A program made the translations under genes and the position numbers. Shown piece after piece: positions 1 to 9,650 of a DNA stretch of 56,991 bases; within the stretch, counting starts at the first letter, position 1, and every line of letters begins with the position of its first letter. The DNA is from an uncultured Desulfobulbaceae bacterium. Lineage in GTDB: Bacteria > Desulfobacterota > Desulfobulbia > Desulfobulbales > Desulfocapsaceae. The stretch spans positions 1 through 56,991 of the forward strand of contig CAISPV010000112.1 of the NCBI GenBank assembly GCA_903887485.1, in the 5' to 3' direction. The notes under the pieces are model-generated. The model ran no database searches, was not told the origin of the DNA, and saw only the letters and a list, made by a program, of their open reading frames with translations.

Positions 1-449
1 CAACCCCATTTCATTGATTTGGCAAATGCAAATTCAGTAAGCAGCCCACGCAGCAGTTCAGGCAGAAGGTCTGTGGTCGGAACGCCTGCCACCTCTCTGA
101 CCAGCATCAGATACTCTCCCTTGGCCGTATTCACTACCCGCAAATCTGTGGGTTGAGCCCCTTTTGAACGGGCAAATCCCTGGGCCGCCTTGCTGAACCC
201 GCCATCCGCATCAAGACCTGCTTTTGCAGAAGGTCCCAGAAGCTCTTCGCGGCGATCCGGCTGACGCTCTATAAGATCCTGAACGATCAAGGTCAGACGT
301 CTCGGGGTCCCGGCCACCTTGACCGGCCCAAAACCAAGCTGCGACTCCGTTGCCTTCCTGATAAAATTCTGTTGTAATTGTTCAAGGGCAGGGAGAAGAA
401 AACCTGCGGGAAGTTCTTCGGTACCTATTTCAAAGAGAAGATCGGCCAT
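1..449 (-). CDS. glyS: Glycyl-tRNA synthetase beta subunit, N-terminal part (runs off the window)
   Basis: This is the first 149 codons of the beta subunit of the tetrameric alpha2-beta2 glycyl-tRNA synthetase, which charges tRNA-Gly in the cytoplasm. The N-terminus MADLLFEIGTEELPAG is the hallmark opening of GlyS, and the TPRRL and ELLGPSAKAG segments that follow are also typical. The gene is cut by the left window edge, so it is partial by position, not broken. It starts 21 nt after the FolE2-like gene on the same strand. The alpha-subunit gene glyQ, which often sits directly upstream of glyS, is not in that position here. Identity is clear from the N-terminal signature. Confidence 0.93.
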   Translation of the reverse strand, partial: MADLLFEIGTEELPAGFLLPALEQLQQNFIRKATESQLGFGPVKVAGTPRRLTLIVQDLIERQPDRREELLGPSAKAGLDADGGFSKAAQGFARSKGAQPTDLRVVNTAKGEYLMLVREVAGVPTTDLLPELLRGLLTEFAFAKSMKWG

Positions 450-470
450 AATAATATAGAGAGGAAGAAA

Positions 471-1211
471 TCAGGAAGAATAAGAAGTTGTAGCAAAGGT
501 AGAATACCCTTCAAAAAGATTCTCTACCGTTACCGAAAACCATTTTAAGGCGGACAATTCCGCAAGGCGAATCCCAAGTTGCCGGGTCAATGATTCCACA
601 GACAACGTTCCCTGCAGGTCCTGGTTGCTCTGCTCTTGCTCTTGGCCAATAACCTGCTCTATGGCCCGCTCAACCAGGGTGATAATATCTTCTATCCAGA
701 TAAAATGACGAAACCTGACCGCAATAACCGCATGTCCCCAATGACCAAGAGACCGGGGCAATCCAGACACCACCATTTCTTTCAATGGTAACGACACCGG
801 AACGGTAAACTGAAATTCCAGGTCATCACTCTGGGCAAGAGAACCGTGCATCCGGCACTCATAACGGCAGGCGTTCAAGCCATCCTGAGTCTGTTTTCTG
901 GGCAGAAAATAAGTAAATCCCATCTCTACATGGGCAGCCTCCGCCTCCAGCCGTTCTTTCATCTCCTCAAGAATATGATGAAAACCTCGCAAGTCAATCT
1001 GTCCATGGAACCGGTTCAGGATCTCAACAAATCGGCTCATATGCGTCCCTTTGAACCGATGGGGCAGATTCACATACATGTTGACCGTGGCCACGGTATG
1101 CTGACACTTCCTTGCCTTATCCAGAACTGTTATCGGGTATGAAATAGTTTTAACCCCGACCTTTTTGATATTGATGCGTCTGTAATCCAGCTCGCTCTGG
1201 ATATCTTTCAT
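471..1211 (-). CDS. Divergent FolE2-like (GTP cyclohydrolase IB family) protein lacking key active-site motifs
   Basis: The first 120 residues match FolE2/MptA proteins, the metal-dependent GTP cyclohydrolases that open folate or pterin synthesis: DIQSELDYRRINIKKVGVK, then PITVLD, TVATVNMYV, LPHRFKGTHMSRFVEIL. The second half differs. Where the family has its catalytic CPCSKE...GAHNQRS block, this protein reads SGLPRSLGHWGHAVIAV, so the metal-binding Cys is gone. The LKRPDEK block with its Glu is also missing. The late VEN motif and FIWIEDII survive. Neither other frame restores the motif, so a simple frameshift does not explain it. At 246 aa it is near normal length. ATG at 1211 is preferred to an upstream TTG at 1217; no strong ribosome-binding site is visible. 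It could be an inactive paralogue or bind another substrate. Confidence 0.7.
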   Translation of the reverse strand: MKDIQSELDYRRINIKKVGVKTISYPITVLDKARKCQHTVATVNMYVNLPHRFKGTHMSRFVEILNRFHGQIDLRGFHHILEEMKERLEAEAAHVEMGFTYFLPRKQTQDGLNACRYECRMHGSLAQSDDLEFQFTVPVSLPLKEMVVSGLPRSLGHWGHAVIAVRFRHFIWIEDIITLVERAIEQVIGQEQEQSNQDLQGTLSVESLTRQLGIRLAELSALKWFSVTVENLFEGYSTFATTSYSS

Positions 1212-1247
1212 AATCAAGGAACCAATTCAAAGGGAAGGACGTACAGA

Positions 1248-1598
1248 TTACCCCAGATATTTGTGAATCGCCTCTTTCAACTTCTGCAGGTCTGGGGATT
1301 TAACAATATATTCATCCGACGCCCAGGCACTGAGATCCTGTTTATATTCATGATAGGCGGTACTGAGAATAATCGGGAGTTGAGGGGCAATCATCTTCAT
1401 CTGTCTCAAGACCTCAATCCCATTCATCCCAGGCATCTGGATATCAAGAATGACCAAATCCGGGACTTCAGATTTGAATTTTTCCAGGGCCTCTTCGCCA
1501 GTAAAGGCAGAGATCACCTCGTAGCCCTCATCCTGAAACTCTTCCTGATACAGAAGCTGAATACCCTCATCATCATCAACCAGTAAGATCTTCTTCAT
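1248..1598 (-). CDS. Single-domain response regulator (CheY-like receiver)
   Basis: A stand-alone receiver domain of 116 aa with no output domain. All signature residues are present: the acidic pair in LLVDDDEG (around residues 8-10), the phospho-acceptor Asp in LVILDIQMPGMNG (around 52), the switch Thr/Ser region IILSTAYHE (around 80) and the conserved Lys in YIVKSPD (around 100). It would relay phosphate from a histidine kinase not encoded nearby. Its start overlaps the galT stop in an ATGA junction, which suggests translational coupling. The partner and output cannot be read from the sequence. Confidence 0.9.
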   Translation of the reverse strand: MKKILLVDDDEGIQLLYQEEFQDEGYEVISAFTGEEALEKFKSEVPDLVILDIQMPGMNGIEVLRQMKMIAPQLPIILSTAYHEYKQDLSAWASDEYIVKSPDLQKLKEAIHKYLG

Positions 1599-2620
1599 GG
1601 CCTTGCCTCCTGTGTTCCTTTCTCAAGTGATTCACGCAGATACAGTGCAGCCTCTTCAGGGGGCATAGGATTGATATAAAATCCGGAACCCCATTCAAAT
1701 CCAGCAATGGATGTCAACTTGGGAACGATCTCAAAATGCCAGTGAAAGTGTTTCATACTCTCAGAACGCAAGGGCTGGGTGTGCAACACAAAATTATAGG
1801 GCACACCCGGAATACATGCATCAAGACGCCGCAGAGTCTCGGAAAAAATTTCGGCCAAGACCGCAAGCTGCTGGTCACTCTGATTATGATAACCGGACTC
1901 ATGATGTTTGGGGAGAATCCACATCTCAAAAGGAGTCCGCGGCGCAAAAGGAGTCATGGTGATATAAAGCTCATTCTGGCACACCACCCGCACCTTCTGC
2001 TGGATCTCCTGGCGGATGATATCACAATAGATACAGCGTTCCTTGTAATTATAATACTCTAATGTCCCTTGCAGCTCAGAGACGATCATGCGGGGGAGAA
2101 TCGGCAAGGCAACAAGCTGGGAATGCGAATGTTCCAGCGAGGCCCCGGCGGCACGACCAAAATTCTTAAAGACCAGAACATAACGGAAACGAGGATCACG
2201 CTCCAGGTCTTGAATCCTGGCGCGGAAGGCCTGAAAGATCAGTACCATATGTGCAACCCCAAGCTCCGCAAAAACATCCTCATGGCGCGGACTCTCGATT
2301 ACCACCTCATGAGCGCCAATCCCATTCATCTTGTCATAAAGACCCTCACCCTGACGGTCAAGCTCTCCTTCAATGACAAGAGCTGGATATTTATTAGGAA
2401 CCACCCGCACCTGCCAGCCAGGGGTATTGGCAGGTGCCCCATACGGTCGGCCATAAGCGAGCACCTCAGGGGGAGTTGTGTTCTCATTCCCAGGACAAAG
2501 CGGGCAAAAACCTCCAGAGGTAGGCGCCTCGGCGACAATAAAATCAGTGGGTCGTTTGGCACGTTCCTCGGCAATAATAATCCAGCGTCCGAGAACAGGA
2601 TCTTTTCGTAACTCAGGCAT
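1595..2620 (-). CDS. galT: Galactose-1-phosphate uridylyltransferase family protein
   Basis: 341 aa, the usual GalT length. GalT exchanges UMP between UDP-glucose and galactose-1-phosphate through a covalent uridylyl-histidine. Visible features are the N-terminal PELRKDPVLGRWIIIA, a zinc-type FCPLCPGNE pair (around residues 38-41), the VIESPRHEDVF segment, and the active-site HxHxQ as EHSHSQL (around 164-168), then CIYCDII and WILPKHHE. The HSH triplet replaces the more common HPH, a change seen in bacterial GalT-like enzymes, some of which act on other sugar phosphates. It starts 2 nt after dksA ends and overlaps the response-regulator start by 4 nt. No other Leloir gene is adjacent, so the physiological substrate is uncertain. 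Confidence 0.88.
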   Translation of the reverse strand: MPELRKDPVLGRWIIIAEERAKRPTDFIVAEAPTSGGFCPLCPGNENTTPPEVLAYGRPYGAPANTPGWQVRVVPNKYPALVIEGELDRQGEGLYDKMNGIGAHEVVIESPRHEDVFAELGVAHMVLIFQAFRARIQDLERDPRFRYVLVFKNFGRAAGASLEHSHSQLVALPILPRMIVSELQGTLEYYNYKERCIYCDIIRQEIQQKVRVVCQNELYITMTPFAPRTPFEMWILPKHHESGYHNQSDQQLAVLAEIFSETLRRLDACIPGVPYNFVLHTQPLRSESMKHFHWHFEIVPKLTSIAGFEWGSGFYINPMPPEEAALYLRESLEKGTQEARP

Positions 2621-2622
2621 GG

Positions 2623-3006
2623 CTATTCTGTTTCATGGAGACCATGGGCGCCATGGCCTTTTTCATTCTTTTCCTGAAGGGTTTTGCAATCAATACAAAG
2701 AGAGGTAACTGGCCTGGCCTCAAGACGCTTCATGCCGATATCTTCACCACACCCCTCACATGCACCGAAGGTGCCGTCCTTGATCCGCTTAAGAGCATCC
2801 TCAATCTTGGGAAGCAACTTTCGTTCACGTTCACGGATGCGAAGCTCAAAACTCCGGTCGGCCTCAGCACTTGCCCGATCATTAGGATCGGGAATACTCC
2901 CACTCTGATCGGTCATTTCAATCAGTGTCCGCTCCGCTTCACTCAGGATCTCAGCACGTTTATCCTCAAGCAGTTTCCTGTACCGATCCAACTCTTTCTG
3001 CTCCAT
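2623..3006 (-). CDS. dksA: RNA polymerase-binding transcription factor DksA
   Basis: 127 aa. DksA enters the secondary channel of RNA polymerase and, with ppGpp, retunes initiation at stress-controlled promoters. The coiled-coil tip motif DxxDxA is present in SIPDPNDRASAEAD (around residues 39-48). RIRERERKLLPKIEDALKRI follows, and then the four-Cys zinc finger CEGCGEDIGMKRLEARP...CIDCK (around 85-109). It is slightly shorter than Escherichia coli DksA (151 aa) at the N-terminus, but the functional tip is intact, which separates it from tip-less TraR-type relatives. It lies between moaC and galT in the minus-strand housekeeping cluster. Confidence 0.9.
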   Translation of the reverse strand: MEQKELDRYRKLLEDKRAEILSEAERTLIEMTDQSGSIPDPNDRASAEADRSFELRIRERERKLLPKIEDALKRIKDGTFGACEGCGEDIGMKRLEARPVTSLCIDCKTLQEKNEKGHGAHGLHETE

Positions 3007-3080
3007 TCAATCCTCCCTCAAATTATCCAGCAACCCTGTCAGGGTTGATAAAGTACAGAAAAAAGTACCCCCCCTTATTC

Positions 3081-3572
3081 TTATCGAACAAAGGTCCCGC
3101 TTTTACCACCCGTTTTTCTCAACAGGCGAATATTATTAATCACCATGGTTTTATCGACTGCTTTACACATATCATAAATAGTCAATGCCGCCATTGAAAC
3201 CGCAGTCAAGGCCTCCATCTCAACACCTGTCTTGCCACAGATCCCGACTGTTGCCTGTATTTCAATGGAGCAATCCTCATCATGAAAGACAAAATCCACA
3301 TTGACCTTGGTAATCATCAATGGATGAGTAAGCGGAATAAGTTCATCAACCTTTTTAGCGGCCATAATCCCAGCGAGCCGAGCGACACCCAGAACATCAC
3401 CTTTTGCCATGGCACCGCTCTTCACCAGGGCGTAGGCCGGCGCCGACATACTGATACTCCCGGCAGCTAGGGCCACTCTGGCCGAATCACTCTTGCCGCT
3501 GACATCAACCATTCTGGCATTGCCATCGCCATCAAAATGAGTAAATCCTGAATCTTTATCCATCTGGCTCAT
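3081..3572 (-). CDS. moaC: Cyclic pyranopterin monophosphate synthase (molybdenum cofactor)
   Basis: 163 aa, full length. With MoaA, MoaC converts GTP-derived 3',8-cyclo-GTP to cyclic pyranopterin monophosphate, the first committed intermediate of molybdenum cofactor synthesis. The core signatures are present: [47 protein letters not shown] and [10 protein letters not shown] with the catalytic Lys region. It is separated by 6 nt from dnaJ upstream, indicating co-transcription. No other moa gene is in the window. The 74-nt gap below it (3007-3080) contains only a 7-bp hairpin without a T tract. Confidence 0.95.
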   Translation of the reverse strand: MSQMDKDSGFTHFDGDGNARMVDVSGKSDSARVALAAGSISMSAPAYALVKSGAMAKGDVLGVARLAGIMAAKKVDELIPLTHPLMITKVNVDFVFHDEDCSIEIQATVGICGKTGVEMEALTAVSMAALTIYDMCKAVDKTMVINNIRLLRKTGGKSGTFVR

Positions 3573-3578
3573 AAGCAG

Positions 3579-4715
3579 CTACTCTTCCTCTTTGGTTTTT
3601 TTACCAAGAACTTCATTAAAGAGTCGACTAAAAAAACCCTCCTGCTCTTGATGATGCCCATGCTCCCGGCACAGAGCATCAAACTTCTCCAGGAGTTCTT
3701 TCTGTTCATCGCACAGATTGACAGGCGTCAGCACCTGAAGCTCAACCACCATATCCCCGCGCTTACTGCCACGCAGGCTGGGAGCTCCTTCATGTCGCAA
3801 GGTAAACATGACTCCGGACTGACTGCCTGCCGGAATTTTCAGATTCTTTTTACCATGAATCGTTGGCACCTCTACCTTGCAACCAAGGGCGGCCTGCGCC
3901 ATGGACACGGGAAAACGGCAATAAACAGTATCTCCTTCCCGTTTAAAAAACTCATGTTCTTCCACATGGATAACCACATAGAGATCACCGGTAGTCCCAC
4001 CACGACGACCGCCCTCACCTTCTCCACGCAAGCGCATCCGGGCGCCATGGTCAACACCGGCAGGAATCTTGATCGAAACCTTCTTACTCTTGTTCACCAG
4101 TCCAGACCCGTTGCAGTCCGCACAAGGATCGGTAATAATCTCTCCCTCGCCATGACATTGCGGACAAGGAGAGCTGACCTGGAAAAATCCCTGGGAACGA
4201 ATCACCTGGCCCCGTCCATGACAAAGGGGACAGGTTTCTCTCTTGTGACCAGGACGGCACCCTGAACCTTCACAGCTCCAGCAGGTATCACGTCTGGTCA
4301 GTTCCACCTCTTTGGCCACACCATGCATGGCCTCCATGAACGAGATGGTGACATCATAACGCAGATCATTGCCGGGGATCGGGCCCCCGCGCCTAGGTTG
4401 CGCGCCACCCCGTCTCCCAAAGAGGTCGCCAAACAGATCGCCAAAACCCGAAAAGACATCTTCAAAATTACCCGGCCCCTGATAGCCGCTGCTCTTCAGG
4501 CCTTCATAACCATAGGTGTCATAGATCTTTCGTTTCTGGACATCACTGAGCACCTCATAGGCCTCAGCACACTCTTTAAAAAGGGACTCCGCCTCTTTAT
4601 CATCCGGATTCCTGTCAGGATGATGCTTCATGGCAAGCGTCCGATACGCCTTCTTGATCTCGCTGCTGCTTGCGGTCCGACTTACAGACAATACTTCATA
4701 ATAATCTCTTGGCAT
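3579..4715 (-). CDS. dnaJ: Chaperone DnaJ (Hsp40)
   Basis: 378 aa co-chaperone that delivers substrates to DnaK and stimulates its ATPase. The domain order is complete: J domain (residues 4-70) with the HPD triad in [11 protein letters not shown], a glycine/phenylalanine-rich linker (around 75-115), then four CxxCxGxG zinc repeats ([32 protein letters not shown]; around 140-210), and the C-terminal substrate-binding domains. It lies downstream of rpoZ without dnaK nearby. The 143-nt leader between the two genes contains one copy of the CGTTACG palindrome, which could affect expression. The start ATG has only a weak ribosome-binding site (AGAAG). Confidence 0.96.
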   Translation of the reverse strand: MPRDYYEVLSVSRTASSSEIKKAYRTLAMKHHPDRNPDDKEAESLFKECAEAYEVLSDVQKRKIYDTYGYEGLKSSGYQGPGNFEDVFSGFGDLFGDLFGRRGGAQPRRGGPIPGNDLRYDVTISFMEAMHGVAKEVELTRRDTCWSCEGSGCRPGHKRETCPLCHGRGQVIRSQGFFQVSSPCPQCHGEGEIITDPCADCNGSGLVNKSKKVSIKIPAGVDHGARMRLRGEGEGGRRGGTTGDLYVVIHVEEHEFFKREGDTVYCRFPVSMAQAALGCKVEVPTIHGKKNLKIPAGSQSGVMFTLRHEGAPSLRGSKRGDMVVELQVLTPVNLCDEQKELLEKFDALCREHGHHQEQEGFFSRLFNEVLGKKTKEEE

Positions 4716-4742
4716 TCTTCTAACTCGTACAAAAAAAATGAG

Positions 4743-4809
4743 GAGGTGTTACGAAATAACCATTACATTCCTGACCATTTCGTTACAGCTCCTTATGCCG
4801 GTCACGACA
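4743..4809. repeat. Dispersed palindromic element, copy A
   Basis: Imperfect palindrome with left arm GTTACGAAATAAC and right arm CATTTCGTTACAGCTCC, then the shared tail CTCCTTATGCCG. The same arms and tail recur at 5144-5209 and, inverted, at 40340-40409, with a diverged copy at 8848-8899. It lies in the leader between rpoZ and dnaJ. No open frame is present. It looks like a small REP- or MITE-type element; the mobilising enzyme is not visible here. Confidence 0.75.
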
Positions 4810-4858
4810 TTCTAATATTATAGTTATTTTCGGAGTCTTCGTTTACCTGAACGACGGT

Positions 4859-5122
4859 TTATGCAACAACATCCTGCTCAGAGACGCCCTTTTCCAGGAC
4901 TTCCTTCCGAGAGTGATCTGTCAGCCCCTTGATATTCTTGAAGGTAACCTTGGCGGCAGCAATTTCACGCAGGGTCATAACGATCTCTTTATTATTCCCT
5001 GGCACCAGAAAAGGTTCGCCATGTCGGTGCTGTTTAATGCGTTCAACGGTGAGATGAATCAGATTAAACCGGTTGTCATCACCAATCTGCTCCAAACAAT
5101 CTTCCACGGTAATTCTTGCCAT
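4859..5122 (-). CDS. rpoZ: RNA polymerase omega subunit
   Basis: 87 aa. Omega helps fold and assemble the beta-prime subunit. The N-terminal MARITVEDCLEQIGDDNRF and the following helix LIHLTVERIKQ, together with the EIVMTLREIAAAKVTF segment, match the conserved omega core. A ribosome-binding site GAGG precedes the ATG. The family often sits next to gmk or spoT; here its neighbours are purA and dnaJ. Palindromic element B lies immediately upstream, between purA and rpoZ. Confidence 0.88.
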   Translation of the reverse strand: MARITVEDCLEQIGDDNRFNLIHLTVERIKQHRHGEPFLVPGNNKEIVMTLREIAAAKVTFKNIKGLTDHSRKEVLEKGVSEQDVVA

Positions 5123-5143
5123 ACAGTAACCTCTTTTCTTTGA

Positions 5144-5209
5144 AGCCGTTACGAAATAACACTACTTTCCAACTATTTCGTTATGGCTCTTTATGCCGTT
5201 TTTGCCATC
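5144..5209. repeat. Dispersed palindromic element, copy B
   Basis: Left arm AGCCGTTACGAAATA (5144-5158) and right arm TATTTCGTTATGGCT (5174-5188) pair over most of 15 positions. They are followed by the tail CTTTATGCCGTTTTTGCCAT, which is nearly identical to the tail of copy C. It sits in the 186-nt gap between the purA stop and the rpoZ start. No gene is seen in the rest of that gap. Confidence 0.78.
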
Positions 5210-5308
5210 CCAATGACGACATTATTTTGTCACAACAGCTTACTCTCTTATTGAGTGCCCTTGACGCAAGTTTATTCTTTTACCTTCAGCCTATCTACCT
5301 GAATACCT

Positions 5309-6679
<1,371 letters not shown>

Positions 6680-6773
6680 TCAGCACAAACCATTATTTCT
6701 CAAAGGAACAACCGCAATAATATAGTCAACACACGCCTTAAAGTCAATCATTTGCACAAGGATGGAGGAGCAC

Positions 6774-6797
6774 AAAAAAGATACCAGGATAGTCCTG
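6774..6797 (-). terminator. Weak intrinsic terminator after the Sel1-repeat gene
   Basis: On the minus strand a short CAGGA-CTA-TCCTG stem is followed, after four nucleotides, by a run of six T. It lies about 26 nt past the stop of the Sel1 gene. The stem is only 5 bp, so the call is tentative. Confidence 0.4.
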
Positions 6798-6822
6798 ACC
6801 CAACTCTCTTCATCCCCCTCTT

Positions 6823-7371
6823 TCATTGAGCGCCAATGGCTATAAGCCTTGGGCGGAGGGAGACAGCCTTTTCCCGATCAGCCTCGTTCATCTCCTGCAT
6901 CAACTGCGTCATGGCCTCTTTGGCGCCAGGATATCCTTGCTCTTCGGCCAAGCCATACCAGGCAAGGGCCAGACAATTATCCTGTTTCACCCCTTTGCCT
7001 TTTTTATACAACTCTGCCAAAAAGAATTGGGCCATGGCCCACCCTTTCCTGGCGGCACAGCCGTACCAGTTGCCAGCCACGACAGGATCTCTGACAACAC
7101 CACTGCCATTTTCATATTTTATCCCCAGATAGAGACAGGCTGCCGGAATCCCTGCCTTACCGGCCTGCAAAAACAAGGCAACCGCCTTTTCAGGATCACG
7201 GGCCACTCCTTGCTCGCCATACTCATAGAGCAGGGCCAGGGCAAACCGGGACTCATTATCACCCTGACTGGCAAGTTTCTGGAGCTGAAGGACATAGGGA
7301 TCATCGCCAGCCAGACACTCTCCAGCGAATACACTCAAAACCAGCATCAACCACAACAAGCACTTGCCCAT
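6823..7371 (-). CDS. Exported Sel1-like repeat (SEL1/TPR) protein
   Basis: 182 aa with a cleavable signal peptide (LLWLMLVLSVFAGECLAG, residues 4-22). Three to four Sel1-like repeats follow, recognisable from ESRFALALLYEYGEQGV, PAACLYLGIKYENGSGV and AMAQFFLAELYKKGKGV. Sel1 repeats are alpha-helical protein-protein interaction units, often periplasmic. A specific partner cannot be inferred. The gene is flanked by purA and an SDR gene on the same strand but separated by more than 200 nt on each side, so it is probably monocistronic. Confidence 0.82.
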   Translation of the reverse strand: MGKCLLWLMLVLSVFAGECLAGDDPYVLQLQKLASQGDNESRFALALLYEYGEQGVARDPEKAVALFLQAGKAGIPAACLYLGIKYENGSGVVRDPVVAGNWYGCAARKGWAMAQFFLAELYKKGKGVKQDNCLALAWYGLAEEQGYPGAKEAMTQLMQEMNEADREKAVSLRPRLIAIGAQ

Positions 7372-7582
7372 ACATTCACCACTTCCACAGTTTCCTCATC
7401 AATTCATGACAAAATCAACATAATTCCAGTTCCAAATCAAAAAAAAACGCAAAGACAGTGAGGGTACACAGCCCCATCGACGAGCAAACGGCGACAAGGC
7501 CTGCACAAAAGGCACCCTTGGAATGCGAGCTGAGAATAGCAAAAGCGTGACCGAAAAAGTACCGATTGACTGAGGAAGAGAA

Positions 7583-8473
7583 CTACAGAAGATTCCCCAA
7601 CCCTTCTTTCAGTGCCGGAAAAATAAACCGGTAACCGGCCTGGCTGATCTTCTCGGGAATAACCCGTTGTGAGGCAAGCAGAACGGTGGCAAATTCGCCA
7701 AGGGCCAACTTGAGGACAAAGCCGGGGACCGGGAAGAGAGCCGGTCGATGCAGCACCTGGGCCAGAGTCCTGGTAAATTCCCTGTTGGTCACCGGTTCAG
7801 GGGCCACACCATTCACCGGACCGCTGACGCCTTCCTGCCCGGCCGCATGGAGCATGATCCCCACCAGATCATCAATGTGAACCCAGGACATATACTGGTG
7901 ACCATTACCCAGCCAGCCGCCCAACCCCATCCTGAAGAGGGGCAGCATCTGGGCCAGCGCCCCGCCACCTTTGCCCAGTACCACCCCGGTACGGATACAC
8001 ACCACCCGAACCCCAAATCCCTGCGCCCGCAGGGCCTCACGCTCCCAGGCCTCGCAGACCCCGGCCAGAAAATCATGTCCTGGCGCTGAGAGCTCACTGA
8101 GTTTTTCAGCCCCACGATCACCATAAAAGCCAATGGCCGAAGAGCAGATCAATGTCTTTGGCGGTTGAGCACAGGAGGCCATCCCATCCACCAGACGCCT
8201 GGTGGCATCCACCCGGCTGGCCCGGATCTTATCTTTCTTGGCCGCATTCCAGCGACCATTAAAGACCGACTCCCCGGCCAGATGAAAGACCGTGTCCACT
8301 CCAGCCAGCAGTGAGGGCTCTACTGATCGGCCCGGATCCCAGATCCGCGCCTCCACATCACCAAGCCGCTGCCTGATCTTTTCCGAACTGCGGCCAACTG
8401 CAATCGGTTGATCCAACCGACGCATCAGATGCATTCCCACAAATCCCGTACTACCGATAACAAGCGCCTTCAT
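7583..8473 (-). CDS. TIGR01777-family (YfcH/SDR39U1) NAD-dependent epimerase-like protein
   Basis: 296 aa. An N-terminal Rossmann motif GSTGFVGMHL (around residues 6-15) begins an extended short-chain dehydrogenase fold. The GVDTVFHLAGESVFNGRW and LICSSAIGFYGDRG stretches are typical of the YfcH/TIGR01777 group, as is the C-terminal PGFVLKLALGEFATVLLASQRV. The substrate is unknown for the family. The start at 8473 is preferred because GGAGG lies 5 nt upstream; a TTG four codons earlier would overlap that site. The 211-nt gap downstream (7372-7582) shows no gene. Confidence 0.88.
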   Translation of the reverse strand: MKALVIGSTGFVGMHLMRRLDQPIAVGRSSEKIRQRLGDVEARIWDPGRSVEPSLLAGVDTVFHLAGESVFNGRWNAAKKDKIRASRVDATRRLVDGMASCAQPPKTLICSSAIGFYGDRGAEKLSELSAPGHDFLAGVCEAWEREALRAQGFGVRVVCIRTGVVLGKGGGALAQMLPLFRMGLGGWLGNGHQYMSWVHIDDLVGIMLHAAGQEGVSGPVNGVAPEPVTNREFTRTLAQVLHRPALFPVPGFVLKLALGEFATVLLASQRVIPEKISQAGYRFIFPALKEGLGNLL

Positions 8474-8847
8474 ATCGACCTCCAAAAAAGAGAAATCATC
8501 TCACGGAACCAGAGAATAAAGACGGTGCAATATTAGCCGAAGTTACTCAGTACACTTTTTATTATCAGATTTCCGGGAAAGAGCCTGCAGCAAAGCATCG
8601 ATATTAAATTTTCTCCGACAGCCGTTCCCGTCCATATAGCGAATCTTGCCGACTTGCATAACCTACCAGGGGCACAACCCGCTCAGGGAAGAGCTGACCG
8701 AAATGGAAGTATTGAGAAAAATTTGACTGACCAGTGACACAGGGATTGAAACATACCGCCTTCTCTCCATCACCATTTACAAAATTTATAAATCACAAAA
8801 AGTAACACGACTCATTGATCCACTCTTGACGACCAGCCTCAGTCGAT

Positions 8848-8899
8848 GGCTATCGTAACAAAATAGTCAGGAAACAAGATATTTCTTTCGTAACAACTC
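8848..8899. repeat. Dispersed palindromic element, diverged copy D
   Basis: CGTAACAAAATAGTC and, 15-20 nt later, TATTTCTTTCGTAACAACTCC repeat the arms of copies A-C with several changes and a small insertion. It lies beyond the terminator of the lipoprotein gene in a gene-free gap. It is the most eroded member of the family in this window. Confidence 0.55.
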
Positions 8900-8902
8900 C
8901 TC

Positions 8903-8947
8903 AAAAAACAAAACTGCCGCCATACCAGAAACGGTATGGCGGCAGTT
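8903..8947 (-). terminator. Strong intrinsic terminator of the 9040-9519 lipoprotein gene
   Basis: A perfect 15-bp stem (8912-8926 with 8933-8947, core CTGCCGCCATACC) closes a 6-nt loop. Read on the minus strand it is followed by TTTTGTTTTTTG, a classic rho-independent arrangement about 90 nt after the lipoprotein stop codon. Confidence 0.85.
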
Positions 8948-9039
8948 CACAACACAAACAAAATCTGCTCAGCAAATCAGCATATTGTCGAAAAGACACT
9001 ACGAGGATCTTGCCTCATTCATGACACCCTTTCAATACA

Positions 9040-9519
9040 TCAATTACGACCGGAACCTGCGGCAACATCTTCAGCGACATAAATAGCCGCATAGGTCGAG
9101 CCAAATGACCCGCCGAAACCCTCTTCAAGGACAACCGTGCAGGACTTGTTCGGCTTGGTAAAGGCTAACAAGACATTGTCGTACGAAACCTCACCAGCCC
9201 GTTTCCAGCCATTCTTCTGCATGGAAGAAACAATAAAAGTTTTCAATGAATCACGTTGCACCTTGCCGCTATAATAAAACACCCCACCGGTAAAGGAATC
9301 GGTGCGGACAACCAAGCTTTTATTGTGGTCATATTTCATATCAGCGGGAAGCTCGATATCACGATACTCCCCAACAAAGTTGGACAATGCCGGAAGGTTT
9401 TCCATCGGGGGCGGGGTGTCGCTGCTACTCCCCATTGGTGCACAACTACTCACCAGCAGCATGGAAACTACAAGCAGAAAAAGGACTACCTTGTTTTGTG
9501 ATTTCGTGTATCGCATCAT
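9040..9519 (-). CDS. Uncharacterised lipoprotein
   Basis: 159 aa. A lipoprotein signal peptide ends in the lipobox LLVSSC (Cys at about residue 25), and the mature part begins with a Ser/Pro-rich spacer. The globular region holds LPADMKYDHNKSLVVRTDSF, GVFYYSGKVQRDSLKTF and MQKNGWKR. This pattern resembles small outer-membrane-type lipoproteins of delta-proteobacteria, but I cannot name the family. The start at 9519 follows GGGAG at good spacing; an upstream TTG would place that ribosome-binding site inside the gene. It is flanked by a strong downstream terminator, so it is a single-gene unit. Confidence 0.78.
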   Translation of the reverse strand: MMRYTKSQNKVVLFLLVVSMLLVSSCAPMGSSSDTPPPMENLPALSNFVGEYRDIELPADMKYDHNKSLVVRTDSFTGGVFYYSGKVQRDSLKTFIVSSMQKNGWKRAGEVSYDNVLLAFTKPNKSCTVVLEEGFGGSFGSTYAAIYVAEDVAAGSGRN

Positions 9520-9650
9520 GCAATCTCCCTTGTCCAATAAAAAAATAAATTTTTATACTCTAACCATAAAGTATAATTAGTTTAAAGATCTCCGTTTGTC
9601 GAGAAGATTCTTGGTTACAGACACCGCCAAATGATATGGCGCCATGCTCC

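Larger units (their letters stand above)
8474..9039. other. Gene-poor 566-nt gap with a repeat copy and a terminator
   Basis: No convincing gene. The gap contains a diverged palindromic element (8848-8899) and a strong terminator (8903-8947). On the minus strand an uninterrupted frame of about 62 codons (near 8588-8776) lacks a start codon and a ribosome-binding site and matches nothing I recognise. A solitary ATTGAAAC-ended sequence near 8742 resembles the end of a CRISPR repeat but is single-copy. Confidence 0.5.

Noticed and set aside
3031..3047. CAACCCT/AGGGTTG hairpin as a terminator after moaC
   Set aside because: The stem is 7 bp with a 3-nt loop and no T tract follows; an intrinsic terminator is not supported.
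8715..8752. Possible CRISPR repeat ending in ATTGAAAC
   Set aside because: Only one copy is present, with no regularly spaced repeat and no cas gene in the window.
8588..8776. Minus-strand open frame of about 62 codons in the gap after the lipoprotein gene
   Set aside because: It has no start codon with a ribosome-binding site, no recognisable motif and overlaps repeat-like sequence; it could be decayed remnant DNA.
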